Shown here: positions 37,042-48,472 of the stretch, one piece after another
Layout of the letters: the number at the start of each line of letters is the position of its first letter
Position numbering within the stretch: the first letter of the stretch is position 1
NCBI RefSeq assembly: GCF_040412425.1
Contig: NC_089781.1
Span: 51,550,227-51,614,226, forward strand
Length of the DNA: 64,000 nt
Reading direction: 5' to 3'
Source: Macrobrachium rosenbergii
Lineage: Eukaryota; Arthropoda; Malacostraca; Decapoda; Palaemonidae
Notes under the pieces: model-generated
The model's input: the letters and a program-made list of their open reading frames with translations, nothing else
What the model was told of the DNA's origin: nothing
The model's database searches: none
Made by a program: the position numbers and the translations under genes

Positions 37042-38540
37042 TTGAATGAAGAATGGCCAGATATTGTCAGAAGGGATAATTCACTTGTCCACATGAATAG
37101 TGATAACTGCAAAGTTTATGTCCAAAACTATTCAGATAACAGACTAACACCATACGCAGATATTGTCTTTTGCATAGGAATTCCTATTAACAATCCTTTA
37201 CTAACAGTAGAAGAAAAAGCATTTTTCTGTATAAATGGCCAAAACTCTCAAATAAATCCAGAAGTAAATAAAACAGGTTTTCCAGAAAATAGACACAAGT
37301 TAATTCAGGTGTTAGAGAAGTACAGAAATGTAATAGCTATAGAAGGAGATAAACTAGAAAGAACAAATGTTCTACAACATAGAATTTTGTTAGGTGATGG
37401 AGCCAAGCCATTTTTTATTCCTAATTACAGATTACCAATAAGCCAGAGACCCATAGTTGACAACTTGATAGAGGAAATGAAAAGAGATGGAGTAGGAATT
37501 CCTTCTAAATCTCCATATAATTCCCCATTGTTACTTATTCCAAAGAAAGATGGTAGTTGGAGACTTGTAATAGATTACAGGAAGTTCAATTCCAACACAA
37601 TTCCAGATAGAATGCCGATGCCAGTAATCCAAGATATGTTAGCTCAATTAGGTGGGGCCAAAATATTTTCATCCTTAGATTTGCTTAGTGGATATTGCCA
37701 AGTACCTCTAGATGAAGAATCGAAACAATTCACAGCCTTCAGCACACATAAAGAACATTTACAGTTTGAAGTAATGCCATTTGGACTAACATCAGTCCCA
37801 TTAACATTTGTCAGATTAATGTTACAAATTTTATGAGATATAGAAAATGTTGCACATATACTTGGACAATGTAATAATTTTTAGCAAAGACTTAGAAAAT
37901 CACCTCAGAACATTAGAAATGGCCCTAGAGGGATTAAGAATTGCAGGACTAAAAATAAAATGAAAGAAATGTCAATTCCTGATGAAATCCTTAGAATACT
38001 TGGGTCATGTAATTAGTGAAGATGGACTGCGCATGCAGGCAGGTAAAATAAAGGCAATAACTGATTACCAAGCTCCCACTAATTTGAAAGCATTAAAAGG
38101 TTTCCTAGGTATGGTAGGTAATTATAGACCTTTTATAAAGGATTTTGCGACTATAGCCAAACCTTTGACAGAATTAACCAAGAAGGATATTAATTATGAA
38201 TGGAAGTATGAACAAGAAACAACCTTTCAAGCACTAAAGAGCAAAATGACCAGGAACCCTGTTTTAGTATACCCAGATTTTTCCAGACTTTTACTTAGCT
38301 TGTGATGCCTCAAGTACAGGGCTAGGAGCTGTATTGTTACAAAAGGCCAAAACTAGAATGAGGGCAGTATGTTATGCTAGTAGAGTTTTAAATCCAGCAG
38401 AAAGAAAGTATAATACCACAGAAAGAGGTTGTTTAGCTTTATATTGAGGTCTAAAGAAATTTAGACACATACTTTTAGGTCATAAGGTTAATGTGCTTAC
38501 TTATCACAAACCCATTTGTAACTTATTTAAAAAAATAGCC
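37042..38540 (+). pseudogene. Reverse transcriptase and RNase H, element D
   Basis: The open frame 37042-37836 carries RT from NVLQHRILL through IPNYRLPIS, PYNSPLLLIPKKDGSWRLV, IDYRKFN, SSLDLLSGYCQVPLDE and EVMPFGLTSVPLTF, ending in TGA. After a frame change the catalytic YxDD reads YLDN (37859-37870). Substitution of the second Asp would abolish activity. RT thumb follows at 37982-38305 (LEYLGHVISEDG, LKGFLGMVGNYRPF), then RNase H with CDASSTGLGAVLLQ and ALY-stop-GLKKFRH, where TGA replaces a Trp codon. Confidence 0.87.
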
Positions 38541-39900
38541 TTTACCAAACAACGTGAAGTTCAATAGATGGTTCATTAGTGTATTAGAATTTGCCCCAGA
38601 ATTCAGATATATCCCAGGGAAATTTAACACCTTGGCAGATGCATTTTCCAGATCGCAAGAAGAAACAGAAAAATGTATTACCACTAATACCTTTTTTTTA
38701 GTTGTCAAGTAGTAGATTTAGATCTAGAAAGAGTAAAAATACAACAAGAAAATGATGCAGTAATCAGACAAATAGTAGGACAGTTAATACTAGATGAAAA
38801 AAATTGATTTTCAATTAATAAATGGATTGTTGTATAAAAAGCCAACAGAGAAGAATGGTTGTTCTCGTCTATACATCCCAAAAACGCTAATCTGAGAAGT
38901 TTTAGAACAAACACACTCATATAAGTTAGCAGCACATCCAGGAATTAAAAAGACAAGCAGAATCATAACCAGAAATTATTTTTGGCCACATTGTAGTGAA
39001 GATGCCAAAAACTTTGTACAAAACTGTATGGTTTGTAATCAACATAAAGGTAACGTAAACCTTAAAGCTCCACTTGAAAAATATCCATCAGAATTAAATC
39101 CATTTCCAGTAGTAACCATGGACTTTTTAGGTCCATTTCCAAGGACTATTAGAGGAAATAGGCAAATATTAATCTTCTTAGACTATCTAACTAGATATGT
39201 AGAAATCGTACCAGTAAGAAACAGAGATGCAGCCAGAAAAGCAGAAACTCTTAAATCTAGAATTATCACAAGACATTCATGTCCACAAGTTCTTCTGTCT
39301 GATAATGCTGCTGAATTAAGTAGTGATCTTTTAAAGAAATGATGTGAATTTTATGAAATAAAAAAGTGACAAATAACCGCTTATAAACCGAGTTCTAATG
39401 GAGCAGTAGAACGAACTACAGTAATCGTAAAATAAAGGATATCCTGAAAGCTTTAGTGAGCCCACGGACAGAAGATTGGGACTTAGCAATAGAAGACGTA
39501 CAGTTCATATTGAATAATACTGTAAATGAGACAACAGGAGAATCCCCACATTATTTGCTATATGGTTATAAGAAAGGAATGCCTGACACATTATTAGATG
39601 ATGCAACACCACCCAGACATACTTATAACTATGATGACTATGTTGCATGGAAGAACAGAAGTACTTAAGAGACAATCATGAAAACAAGGGAAAAATTAAA
39701 AGAGGTTCATAACACTCATGCCAAATATTATAATAAAGGTACCATTAAACCAGGCATTAAAGTTGGTACTCAAATTTATTTACAAAATCATGTTCTAGAG
39801 GGGCCAAATGTAAAGGTATCTCCCAAGTTCACTGGACCATATAGAGTTGTAGAAGTATTAAAATTAAACAAATAGAGTAATTAATGAAAGTGTTCTAAAG
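38540..39900 (+). pseudogene. Integrase, element D
   Basis: In the usual place after RNase H. The zinc region reads HPGIKKTSRIITRNYFWPH with NCMVCNQH. The catalytic residues are Asp in VTMDFLGPFPRTIRGN (about 39120), Asp in LLSDNAAELSSD (about 39300) and Glu in SNGAVERT (about 39410). The C-terminal part at 39456-39875 ends with KFTGPYRVVEVLKL, the GPY motif. In-frame stops (TGA at 38893, 39340 and 39367, TAA at 39666) break it; element E has sense codons at these places. Confidence 0.87.
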
Positions 39901-40129
39901 GAAAAAGTAGTACACTGGAATCATATAAAAGTAGTAAAAACAGATCCATGATCCACTGAAGTTATAGATAGCATAAGACATGAAAATGCTGTAGAGAATG
40001 TTGTAAACAAAAGATATAATCTACGAAACAGACAGAGTTAAATATGTATGTAAGCCTATGTATATGTATATTGGTGTTAGACTGAAAATATCATAAATAT
40101 AATGTGTAGTGAAACCTATATATATATAC

Positions 40130-41250
40130 AGAAGAAAATGTAGAACATGAAAAAGAAAGAATAGACAAAATCAAAATGAAGAACAAATAGAAAAACTGAA
40201 AAATTTTGTAAATAGGGTAAATAAAAATATAACACATGAACTGAATAAGTTGGAAAACAAACAGTTTTTAAATACATTTGCTCTAGAAAGCGAAGTGATG
40301 TTACAGGAACATAAAAACATTAAATGCCATTTTGCTTGCTTATAAAGGTATTCTGAGCCCAACACTAATCACTCCTAAAGAATTTGAAGAAATTATTAGG
40401 GTTTGCATCATGGAAAAACACTTTCAACCAATTGTAGAAGATGTATTCATGCACTATAATTTAATAAGTGCCAAAATGTTTTATGATAAAATTATTTTGA
40501 TTGTACCTTTCAATACTAGGATCACAAACACATTAATCACTGTGTATCCATTTCCTATGTTAATTAACAATCAAGCAATCATTCAAAAGGGAACAATCAA
40601 TCATTTTGCATTAGAAGAACACGTTCTACTATTGTCATTCTTCACAGAGAAACAATTTAATGAATGTATTCTGTTAAAAGAACAAGAATATACTGTATAT
40701 GTAATTTTGATAACCTTTATAAGAGTACTAATGCTTATCCCTGTATTCAAGAAATTGTGTTAAACCAAGAAAAAGATGTATGTACCACAAATAATGAGAA
40801 AACATTTGAAGCATTTATAATTGATCAAGAAATCTTTGCATTTTCAATAAATACTGTTGTAGCTAAAATGAAATGTCACAACATTAGCACAGAAATAAGG
40901 TTTAAAAATGTTAAATCTTTTACGACATCATGTCAGTTAGTGACAGCAAACCAATTATATTATGAACCTCATCTTTTCACAACATATAACTTCAGCAAAC
41001 ATGTGCCATATAAGAATTACTCATATAAAATAAATGAATTTAAGTTGTCTCAGTTAGAATTAAAGAAGCTTGAAAATCTGAACTATGTTGACGAATATTT
41101 CTACTATAAAGAAGCTATCTCCCCAATTTTACCATTTGTAAATCTGATGGTAATACTGATTACTGTTGTTTTGTTATCATAATAGTGAGAAATCTTATTT
41201 TCAGAAAAATACAAGGGATATTGAAAGAACTTAATAATGAAAATAAGTAA
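40130..41250 (+). pseudogene. Env (F-like) remnant, element D
   Basis: Two open frames, 40332-40763 and 40664-41182, cover the C-terminal two thirds of an errantivirus-type Env. Conserved blocks shared with element E include LSPTLITPKE, PFPMLI, NQLYYEPH and LSQLELK. A hydrophobic segment, ISPILPFVNLMVILITV, near the C-terminus is the likely membrane anchor. The furin site and fusion-peptide-like region present in element E are missing here: the sequence jumps from the env start region to a later point near 40130. In the family this glycoprotein mediates membrane fusion. This copy is non-functional. Confidence 0.78.
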
Positions 41251-41513
41251 AATTTGATGATAACATTAATTGTTACATAAACATATGATTTGATATGTTT
41301 AATGTTTATATGTTTATTGTCCATGTATTCCTTTAGTATTTGATGGTTTAATAATATTTGATGTTTTAATATAATTATTTTTTTTAAATGTTTAGATGGA
41401 ACTTATATCTTTTACTCAACAGTTGGAGAAACAATTTTTATTGTACTGCAGTATGTTTTGAATCCATTTTATTTGTATCCATTTTCTTATGTTTAATTAA
41501 ACACTGAAGACAG

Positions 41514-42726
<1,213 letters not shown>

Positions 42727-42729
42727 ATT

Positions 42730-43205
42730 ATATTGTAACAAATGTCGGGCATTCTGCCCACTTACAAACTGAAGGATTCACATTTTAAAGGAACAAATCA
42801 TTATAACCTGTGGAAGGGATGTTTCAGGGTGCAAGGTTCCATTCTGTTTGTTCCCCATGTCTCAGGGGAGAGCACCTGCTTCCTGTCTTTCTCGAAATCC
42901 TTGCGTTGCTGTCTCTGCTGGGCGAATTCTTTGTATTTCCCAGGCCGTACCAGGGATATAAATAGCTAGAAGGCATCCGGTCGGCCATGGAGGATAGACC
43001 CGTGGAGAGAGAAAAGGAGCTGTTTTGAAAACAAGAAGTCAGTCACTCTCGAGCTTTCATCATAGTAAGAACTCTGAAAAAGCCTTCCCAGGGGCTGATC
43101 CAAGGGGCGGTCCGCTCTCCATTGATGTCCTTGAAATGAAGCAATCATTGATGCTTCCTGTCCACAGATGATGTATGAAGGACGATCCACTCATGTTGTG
43201 AAGCA
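42730..43205 (+). other. LTR-like fragment with TATA box
   Basis: Begins TTGTAACAAATGTCGGGC after the microsatellite and has GATATAAATAGCTAG at about 42955-42968, a strong TATA-box match. A downstream GC-rich stretch follows. It has no coding frame. It may be the 5' part of an LTR cut short by the PLE at about 43215. There is no second copy in the window. Confidence 0.45.
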
Positions 43206-43222
43206 ATTCCTACATCGCAAAA

Positions 43223-43513
43223 GGTATTGACTCGTTTTTAGCATATGTTAATACTAAACATAATAACATTAAGTTTACTGTAGAAAAAGAGGTGAATAAT
43301 CAGTTGCCTTTCCTAGACGTTCTTGTTACTAGGGATAATGGATTTTTTAATACTTCTGCTTTTAGAAAGAAGACTTTTACTGGTTTAGGATCCAATTACT
43401 ATAGTTCTTGTTTTTATGACTTTAAACTGAACTTTTTTTACTCTCCTCCACAGGACTTTTTTTATTACATCGAACTGGCAATCCTTCCATCAAGAAATTG
43501 GTTTCCTTTCTGA
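43223..43513 (+). pseudogene. PLE reverse transcriptase, C-terminal part
   Basis: The frame reads FLAYVNTKHNNIKFTVEKE, then NQLPFLDVLVTRDNG, then FRKKTFTGLGSNYYS. The LPFLDV and TFTGL blocks are typical for the thumb part of PLE RT. The palm with its catalytic residues is absent. Frame is lost near 43490. Confidence 0.82.
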
Positions 43514-43520
43514 ATGTTTT

Positions 43521-44108
43521 ATGAATAATTGCTTCCCACAGAACTTGTTTTTTAAAAAGCTCCGCATGTTCCTTAACAAACAATTCATGAATATCGCCAA
43601 ACCTTGTACAGTACCAAAATTAGCTTTTTATGCCAAATTTCCATTTTTACATGATTCTTTTCGACAAAGGTTCGCACAAATTGTTCATAAACATTATGGT
43701 GCCATTAATCTAAAATTAATTCCTAAAAATCCACTAACGATTGGTTCCTTTTTCAGATACAAAGATCGATTAAACCCTCTTTTGACCTCTAACGTGATAT
43801 ATAAGTATACTTGCCCTAAGTGTAACTCTGGGACATATGTCGGATCCACGAGGAGGTTGCTGAGGGTCAGAATCGACTCTCATCGGGGATTAAGTTTTCG
43901 GACTGGCTGTAGGCTCTCCAATCCCGAGCATTCAAGCATAAGAAACCATTCGAAAATTTGTAAAACATATATTGATAGAAACGATTTCTGTATCATAGGC
44001 CAAACAACTAATGCATGTGAACTGCCTATCCTGGAATCACTATTTATTAAACAACTAGTTCCCCAGTTAAATACCCAGACCTCCTCCACTCAGCTGTACC
44101 TGAGTTAA
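43521..44108 (+). CDS. PLE GIY-YIG endonuclease
   Basis: An open frame of 195 residues in the C-terminal half of a PLE protein; its ATG is probably internal. The N-terminal 90 residues are the RT-endonuclease linker. The nuclease begins with NVIYKYTCPKCNSGTYVGST, which holds the GIY-YIG pattern and the CxxC pair characteristic of PLE endonucleases. RRLLRVRIDSHRG follows with the conserved Arg. The C-terminus ILESLFIKQLVPQLN matches the fragment at 6255. The domain makes the nick used to prime reverse transcription. Confidence 0.88.
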   Translation: MNNCFPQNLFFKKLRMFLNKQFMNIAKPCTVPKLAFYAKFPFLHDSFRQRFAQIVHKHYGAINLKLIPKNPLTIGSFFRYKDRLNPLLTSNVIYKYTCPKCNSGTYVGSTRRLLRVRIDSHRGLSFRTGCRLSNPEHSSIRNHSKICKTYIDRNDFCIIGQTTNACELPILESLFIKQLVPQLNTQTSSTQLYLS

Positions 44109-44295
44109 CTTTTTTATGCATTCTCTCTTCTGCCTTCTTGGTATAAGGTTGGTTAGCGGTCTTTATTTTGCTTTTATGTCTGTTTTGTTTTTTCGTTTTT
44201 TTTTATCTTGTATTCTAACTGTGAAGTATTTTATGGATTTTATTGATTTTAAGAGCAATTTTTAAAGTAATTTTATTCATTATTTAACAGATTCC

Positions 44296-44328
44296 CTGAT
44301 GATGTAATAAAGCTTTTTATTACGAAAC
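44296..44328 (+). ncRNA. Hammerhead-ribozyme-like motif
   Basis: CTGATGA, then a perfect eight-pair helix (GTAATAAA with TTTATTAC, loop GCTT), then GAAAC. Flanking TTCC and GGAA could form a short helix I; helix III is minimal, as in many PLE hammerheads. One extra U lies between the CTGATGA box and the helix, which departs from the canonical core. Confidence 0.55.
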
Positions 44329-44382
44329 GTTGGAAATAAAGAATTATGTTGAGATGAATACGTTTCCATGGTCCACCTCGCG

Positions 44383-44386
<4 letters not shown>

Positions 44387-44464
<78 letters not shown>
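44387..44464. repeat. (TA)n microsatellite
   Basis: TA run between the PLE 3' end and a family C LTR terminus. Confidence 0.97.
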
Positions 44465-44465
<1 letters not shown>

Positions 44466-44468
<3 letters not shown>

Positions 44469-45718
44469 CACGATGCATACCAAGTACCTGTTGTTACACA
44501 ACTAATCTCAAAATTCAAAAATTTACCTCACTTCACCCAGATACCTGAACTCTCATAACAATAGGAATTATGACTGAGTACTCTAAAGGTAACAGTGACC
44601 CCTTAAAAAGCTCATTAATCACATGAAAAAATCAGACTAAGTTGATCAAGAATAGTGTGAGGTATCCACTATTAAACAAGAAATGTACTAGGATAAAAGG
44701 GCATCACTCCATCACACAACTTTAACTGTTTCCCTGGTCTTAATTCACTTTAGCAAAACTAAAAGAACAAAACATGTTTATCACTTTGTCCTATGCACAC
44801 ACAATTAATCCTATTCACTGGTGATCAATAAATGAAATACTGTTTTTCTAAAAATATTAAATACAAAAATTTATTTTTAAAATCAAAATTTTTATTGGAA
44901 TTCACAATCTGAAAAATTTACTATTACTTGAAAATAACACAAAATTTAATTAATTCTTGAATTAAATTATGAAACAAAACTAATTCACAAAACTTTATCA
45001 GGAATTTAAATTAATCAAGCAAAATTTAAACTATCAGGAATCACTTAAGATTTGAAAAGAAAATCTTAATAAATGAAAATTAAATCAAGTATGCAATGTT
45101 AAATTACCAAGAAATATTTAAAACGCTACTTAAATAAATGTTACATCACAAACATAAAAAAAATGTGAAAATATGAAGAGTGCAAACACAAGAACACACA
45201 CAATTCCACAATAATAATTTCCACTAAGGCAAAATTTCCCTAACTTATTCTACCATGGTATTAATAAGTAAAATTCATGTTACTTTACGTTTTAATAAGG
45301 TGCCGTTACACTTTTCCTACCCTCAGCTCTCAAAAAAGCTAAGACTAACACCAGTGACCACAATATTCTACGTTAATTAATAACTTCTCTCTTTTGAAGA
45401 AAGAGAGAGAGAGAGGGAATGAGAGAGTGAACCAGGTAGGTCGGTCTCAAGAATAAGAATGAAACAGTTTTCAGAATTCCAGTAGCACATGAAACAATTA
45501 CATGACGTCATTAAGGCATTTTGGTTATGAGATATCAAAAGAGAAATTTCTAGAAGGAAGGTGACGTCACTCCCAGTTAAACGTTTTGAATGCAGTCTTA
45601 CAAAACATGATGTAACTGATCAGGACATGTATTCTTTCTCTCAAAGTGGTGTATGTGACTCAAACAATGCACGTAACAATGTGAAATCACTCATCTTATT
45701 CTCGTACGGGACAAATCT
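44466..45718 (-). mobile_element. LTR remnant, family C
   Basis: Starts TGTCACGATGCATACCAAGT after the TA tract, as the complement of an LTR 3' end, and follows the family C LTR for about 1250 bases. It breaks off at GTACGGGACAAATCTG, so about 280 bases of the LTR 5' end are missing, and is fused there to LTR family G. A short (GA)n lies at about 45405-45430. Confidence 0.87.
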
Positions 45719-46085
45719 GTGAGAGAGGTGTGAAATAATGAGCACGAAGACAAGTACTGCTACTTTATTGATGAAGCGAGCTGCTTATAAAGTGGGATGT
45801 GGACGTCTGCGTATTTCGCAGAGACCGCAGGCACAAAGATTTACAGGCGACCTGAGGTCAAACTAATTCTCTGCAAAACAGGACAGGTCCATACAGAAAG
45901 CATAGTGATCAATAATGTCTGATACATATTGTAAAAACTCTGTTACATGTACATAAAGCATGATCATTTGAAAAAACAATAAAATATGCAATTTACAATT
46001 ATGGTAATAATATGTGTTTGGTCGATCCCAGGTCGAATGTGAAGGCACTGCAGAAAACGGGATGTTCACTACAGAGAACGCGTTG
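45719..46085 (-). repeat. 3' LTR of element G (partial)
   Basis: On the minus strand it begins near TAGTGAACATCCCGTTTTC, after a G-rich polypurine tract (GGGGGGGAAGT, about 46105-46115), and runs to AGCAGTACTTGTC and beyond. It matches the plus-strand fragment at 58004-58327 (GAACATCCCATTTTCTGC, GCAGACGTCTGCACGCC, ATCAATAAAGCAGCAGTAC). The string AATAAAG near its end is a likely polyadenylation signal. Confidence 0.8.
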
Positions 46086-46089
46086 AGCG

Positions 46090-46810
46090 GGGACTTTGCA
46101 ATACTTCCCCCCCCCAAAGATGTAGGTAACGTCTGATCAAAGTAGGTATCTGCTGGGGCAACGGAGGGGGCCCCACTTTCTTGATGTCAACTGGAGGGGT
46201 GGTCGCCTTCCCAGGTGCCCTCTGGAGCAGTGTGTTGGGGCGCCTTCCTGCCTGTTTTCTGAGTTTTCTGGGGACATCCACACCATTTTCCTGCGCATGG
46301 GGCTGTCCGAGGGGTTGCTACACCCTGCGGGAAGCTTTGGGAACCGCCTCCTACGTCCTCTTCCAGGAATGTGGGCTTGAGGCGGTCTACAGATATCTAG
46401 TCTTCCCGCCCATGGACGGCTACCTGGAATGCCCTTTTGTTCCTTTCCAGTACAAGGAAAGGTCCTCTGTAGGGTCTTCTTAAGGATGGGTGCACGGCAT
46501 CATCCCTGACAAAGACGTGGGTGGCGGAAGACAGCCCGGGAGGCATGAAGGGGGACGTCCTGTTGGTGAATGTCCTCTGGCAGAGGGCGGCCTTCCCAAC
46601 CCTGTCACGGACCCTCTGTGTAGCTATGTCGTCCCTGTCCTCTGCAACAAGTTCCCCCTGGACTACCAGGGTCTCTCTGTAGACTTTTTCTGCTGAGGAG
46701 GGGTCATCGTTGGCTCTGGGGGCGGTTCTTAATCCGAGGAGGACCCAGGGCAGCTGGTAATTCCAATTCTCGGAGGAGCAACGAGCCACGAGGGATGCCT
46801 TTAGAGACCT
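46090..46810 (-). pseudogene. Integrase C-terminus, Gypsy element G
   Basis: The open part 46397-46789 reads ENWNYQLPWVLLGLRTAPR, then ATHVFVRDDAVHPSLRRPY, then RGPFLVLERNKRAFQV, the GPY/F motif. This is the end of a Gypsy integrase. After a frame change it continues with WVSVDRLKPAFLEED and a Pro-rich tail, ending just before the LTR. The composition is GC-richer than neighbouring elements. The sequence begins abruptly at about 46810, where LTR family I is fused to it, so RT and the rest of pol are absent. Confidence 0.85.
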
Positions 46811-48200
46811 GTGGTTAGGGAGAAACAGACGGAAATACTGTATGGTTGAAATTGCTTTCCTTTAGAGAAAGAAAACAAGATGCTCTTGTTGTCTTGTCCA
46901 CTCCGATGGACGACGATCACACGCACACACACGTGTTTGGAAGAGACGGTGTCAGGCTCTTACAAATACTCTCCCCCAAGACGTGGGTAACGTCTAATTA
47001 ATCGGCTTGGCTGCGGAGACGACCGCTCAGGCGGAGGGTGCGGTGCAGTTGTGTTTGGAAGAGAAGGCGTCGGGCTCTTACAATACTCCTCACCCAAGTG
47101 AGGCATCGATGCAGAAATTGTCTTGCCGACAATTGTAGTTGTCTCGAGAGGCTTGGGCTAGGGGTGGGTAGGAGGCTGAAGGGCGGTGCTGGCCGGCAGG
47201 AGCTCGAGGAGGACGGGAGAGAGTTGAAGGGTGACGTCGGATGATCCTTCGGTGGCTGGCTCGAGGGCTGAAGGGTGACGGCGGCTGATCCTTGGTGGCC
47301 AGCTCGAGAGGGGCGGCAGCAGGCTGAAGGATGACGTTGGCTGGTCCTTCGTTGGTCAGCTCATCCAGTGCAAGTGCGGGGGGCAGCTTCAGGTTTCCTG
47401 GAGGAGGCATCCAGGGCACCGGTGGTGGGGTGGGTCATCTCGGAGGGTCGGACTTCTACTGAGAACTCGGGAATGGCGGGAAGCAGCGAGGCGGTGAAGG
47501 GTCTGTCGGCGCGTGGGTCATCATCTTGGGTGGGCCGGGTCCTTCGGGTCACTCCGGGGTCACCAGTTTAAGGACTGGGTATTGAGTGACATACTGGCTG
47601 GGTGTTTACTGGTTTATTGGTAGTTCCTTACTGAGATAAATGTACAGAATCTTTGAAAATGTTATTGACGTGTGCGAGCAGTAAGGTAGCATCTACACAC
47701 AGACAGGTAAAAACAGAGGTACAGGTTCAGGCATCTGTGTTTGTCGGCAGACAAACAGATGGCAATATTGAGAGACACGATTAACAGACAGTGATGAAAC
47801 ATATATCAATGGAAAGGCCAGGAAATTCTACACATGGCCAATTGCATGAGATTCAAGACAGATTAATAAATACAATGCAGTAGCATAATATATGTGAAAT
47901 GGCAAGACGTTTGGGGTCTTCACAAAAAGAAACATACACACAGTTTGATACAGAAGATTCATTGGAACATTATGAGTACATGATTAGAATGCTTGCATGG
48001 CAATGCAAGTAGTGGTGATTGTACATACATCAAGACAACAATGGTTAGGGAGAAACTGACGGAAATATTGTATGGTTGAAATTGTGTTCCTTTAGAGAAA
48101 GAAAACGAGATGCTCTTGTTGTCTTGTCCACTCCAATGGATGACGAACACACGCACACACACATGTTTGGAAGAGACGGCGTCAGGCTCTTACACCTTTA
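46811..48200 (-). mobile_element. Internally deleted Gypsy element I
   Basis: On the minus strand: a 5' LTR of about 620 bases from TGTAAGAGCCTGACGCC (48199) down to about 47576, a primer binding site CTGGTGACCCCGGAGTGAC (about 47555-47573), a short gag N-terminal region, then the polypurine tract TTGGGGGAGAGTATT and the start of a 3' LTR (46974 down to about 46811). A second copy of the polypurine-LTR start lies at about 47053-47105. Most of gag and all of pol are missing. The primer binding site type is shared with element H. Confidence 0.78.
47090..47552 (-). pseudogene. Gag N-terminal remnant, element I
   Basis: Two overlapping frames (47361-47552 and 47090-47419) after the primer binding site encode Pro/Arg/Ser-rich sequence, such as PNRPFTASLLP-like and SSRKPEAAPR stretches. 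No domain is recognised. The call as gag is based on position only. The long GC-rich frames on the other strand are shadows. Confidence 0.4.
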
Positions 48201-48472
48201 CCTGAGATACAGAGTGCCAACGACAGTGTATCCACCCATAAGGACCTTTGCTCCTTCAGGATCACTTCCCTTTACAAGTGTATCCGCCCATAAGGATCAT
48301 CTTTCCTTCAGGATTCCTCCATCAGTGTGACCTTCACACGGCACACTCCACCACAGCGCCACCTTATTGAAAAGGTGCCACACCACTAAAGTTTCACCCA
48401 AATCTGAGGGACACTTCCTCACTTCCCAAGTATGTCCAGTCAACCCAGTTAGACACCCTACCCACCAGAACC
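48201..48472. other. Leader of element J
   Basis: Contains a 57-base unit repeated twice (GTGTATCCACCCATAAGG at about 48220 and GTGTATCCGCCCATAAGG at about 48277). No coding sequence. Probably the 5' untranslated part of element J. Confidence 0.4.

Larger units (their letters stand above)
43212..44385 (+). mobile_element. Penelope-like element, 5'-truncated
   Basis: Contains the end of the RT domain, the GIY-YIG endonuclease with stop codon, about 220 bases of 3' untranslated sequence, and a hammerhead-like motif. It ends in a (TA)n tract. One frame change separates the RT end from the endonuclease. It belongs to the same family as the fragment at 6240-6690. Confidence 0.88.

Noticed and set aside
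46181..46696. GC-rich plus-strand frames opposite integrase of element G
   Set aside because: Shadow frames; the minus strand carries the recognisable integrase C-terminus.
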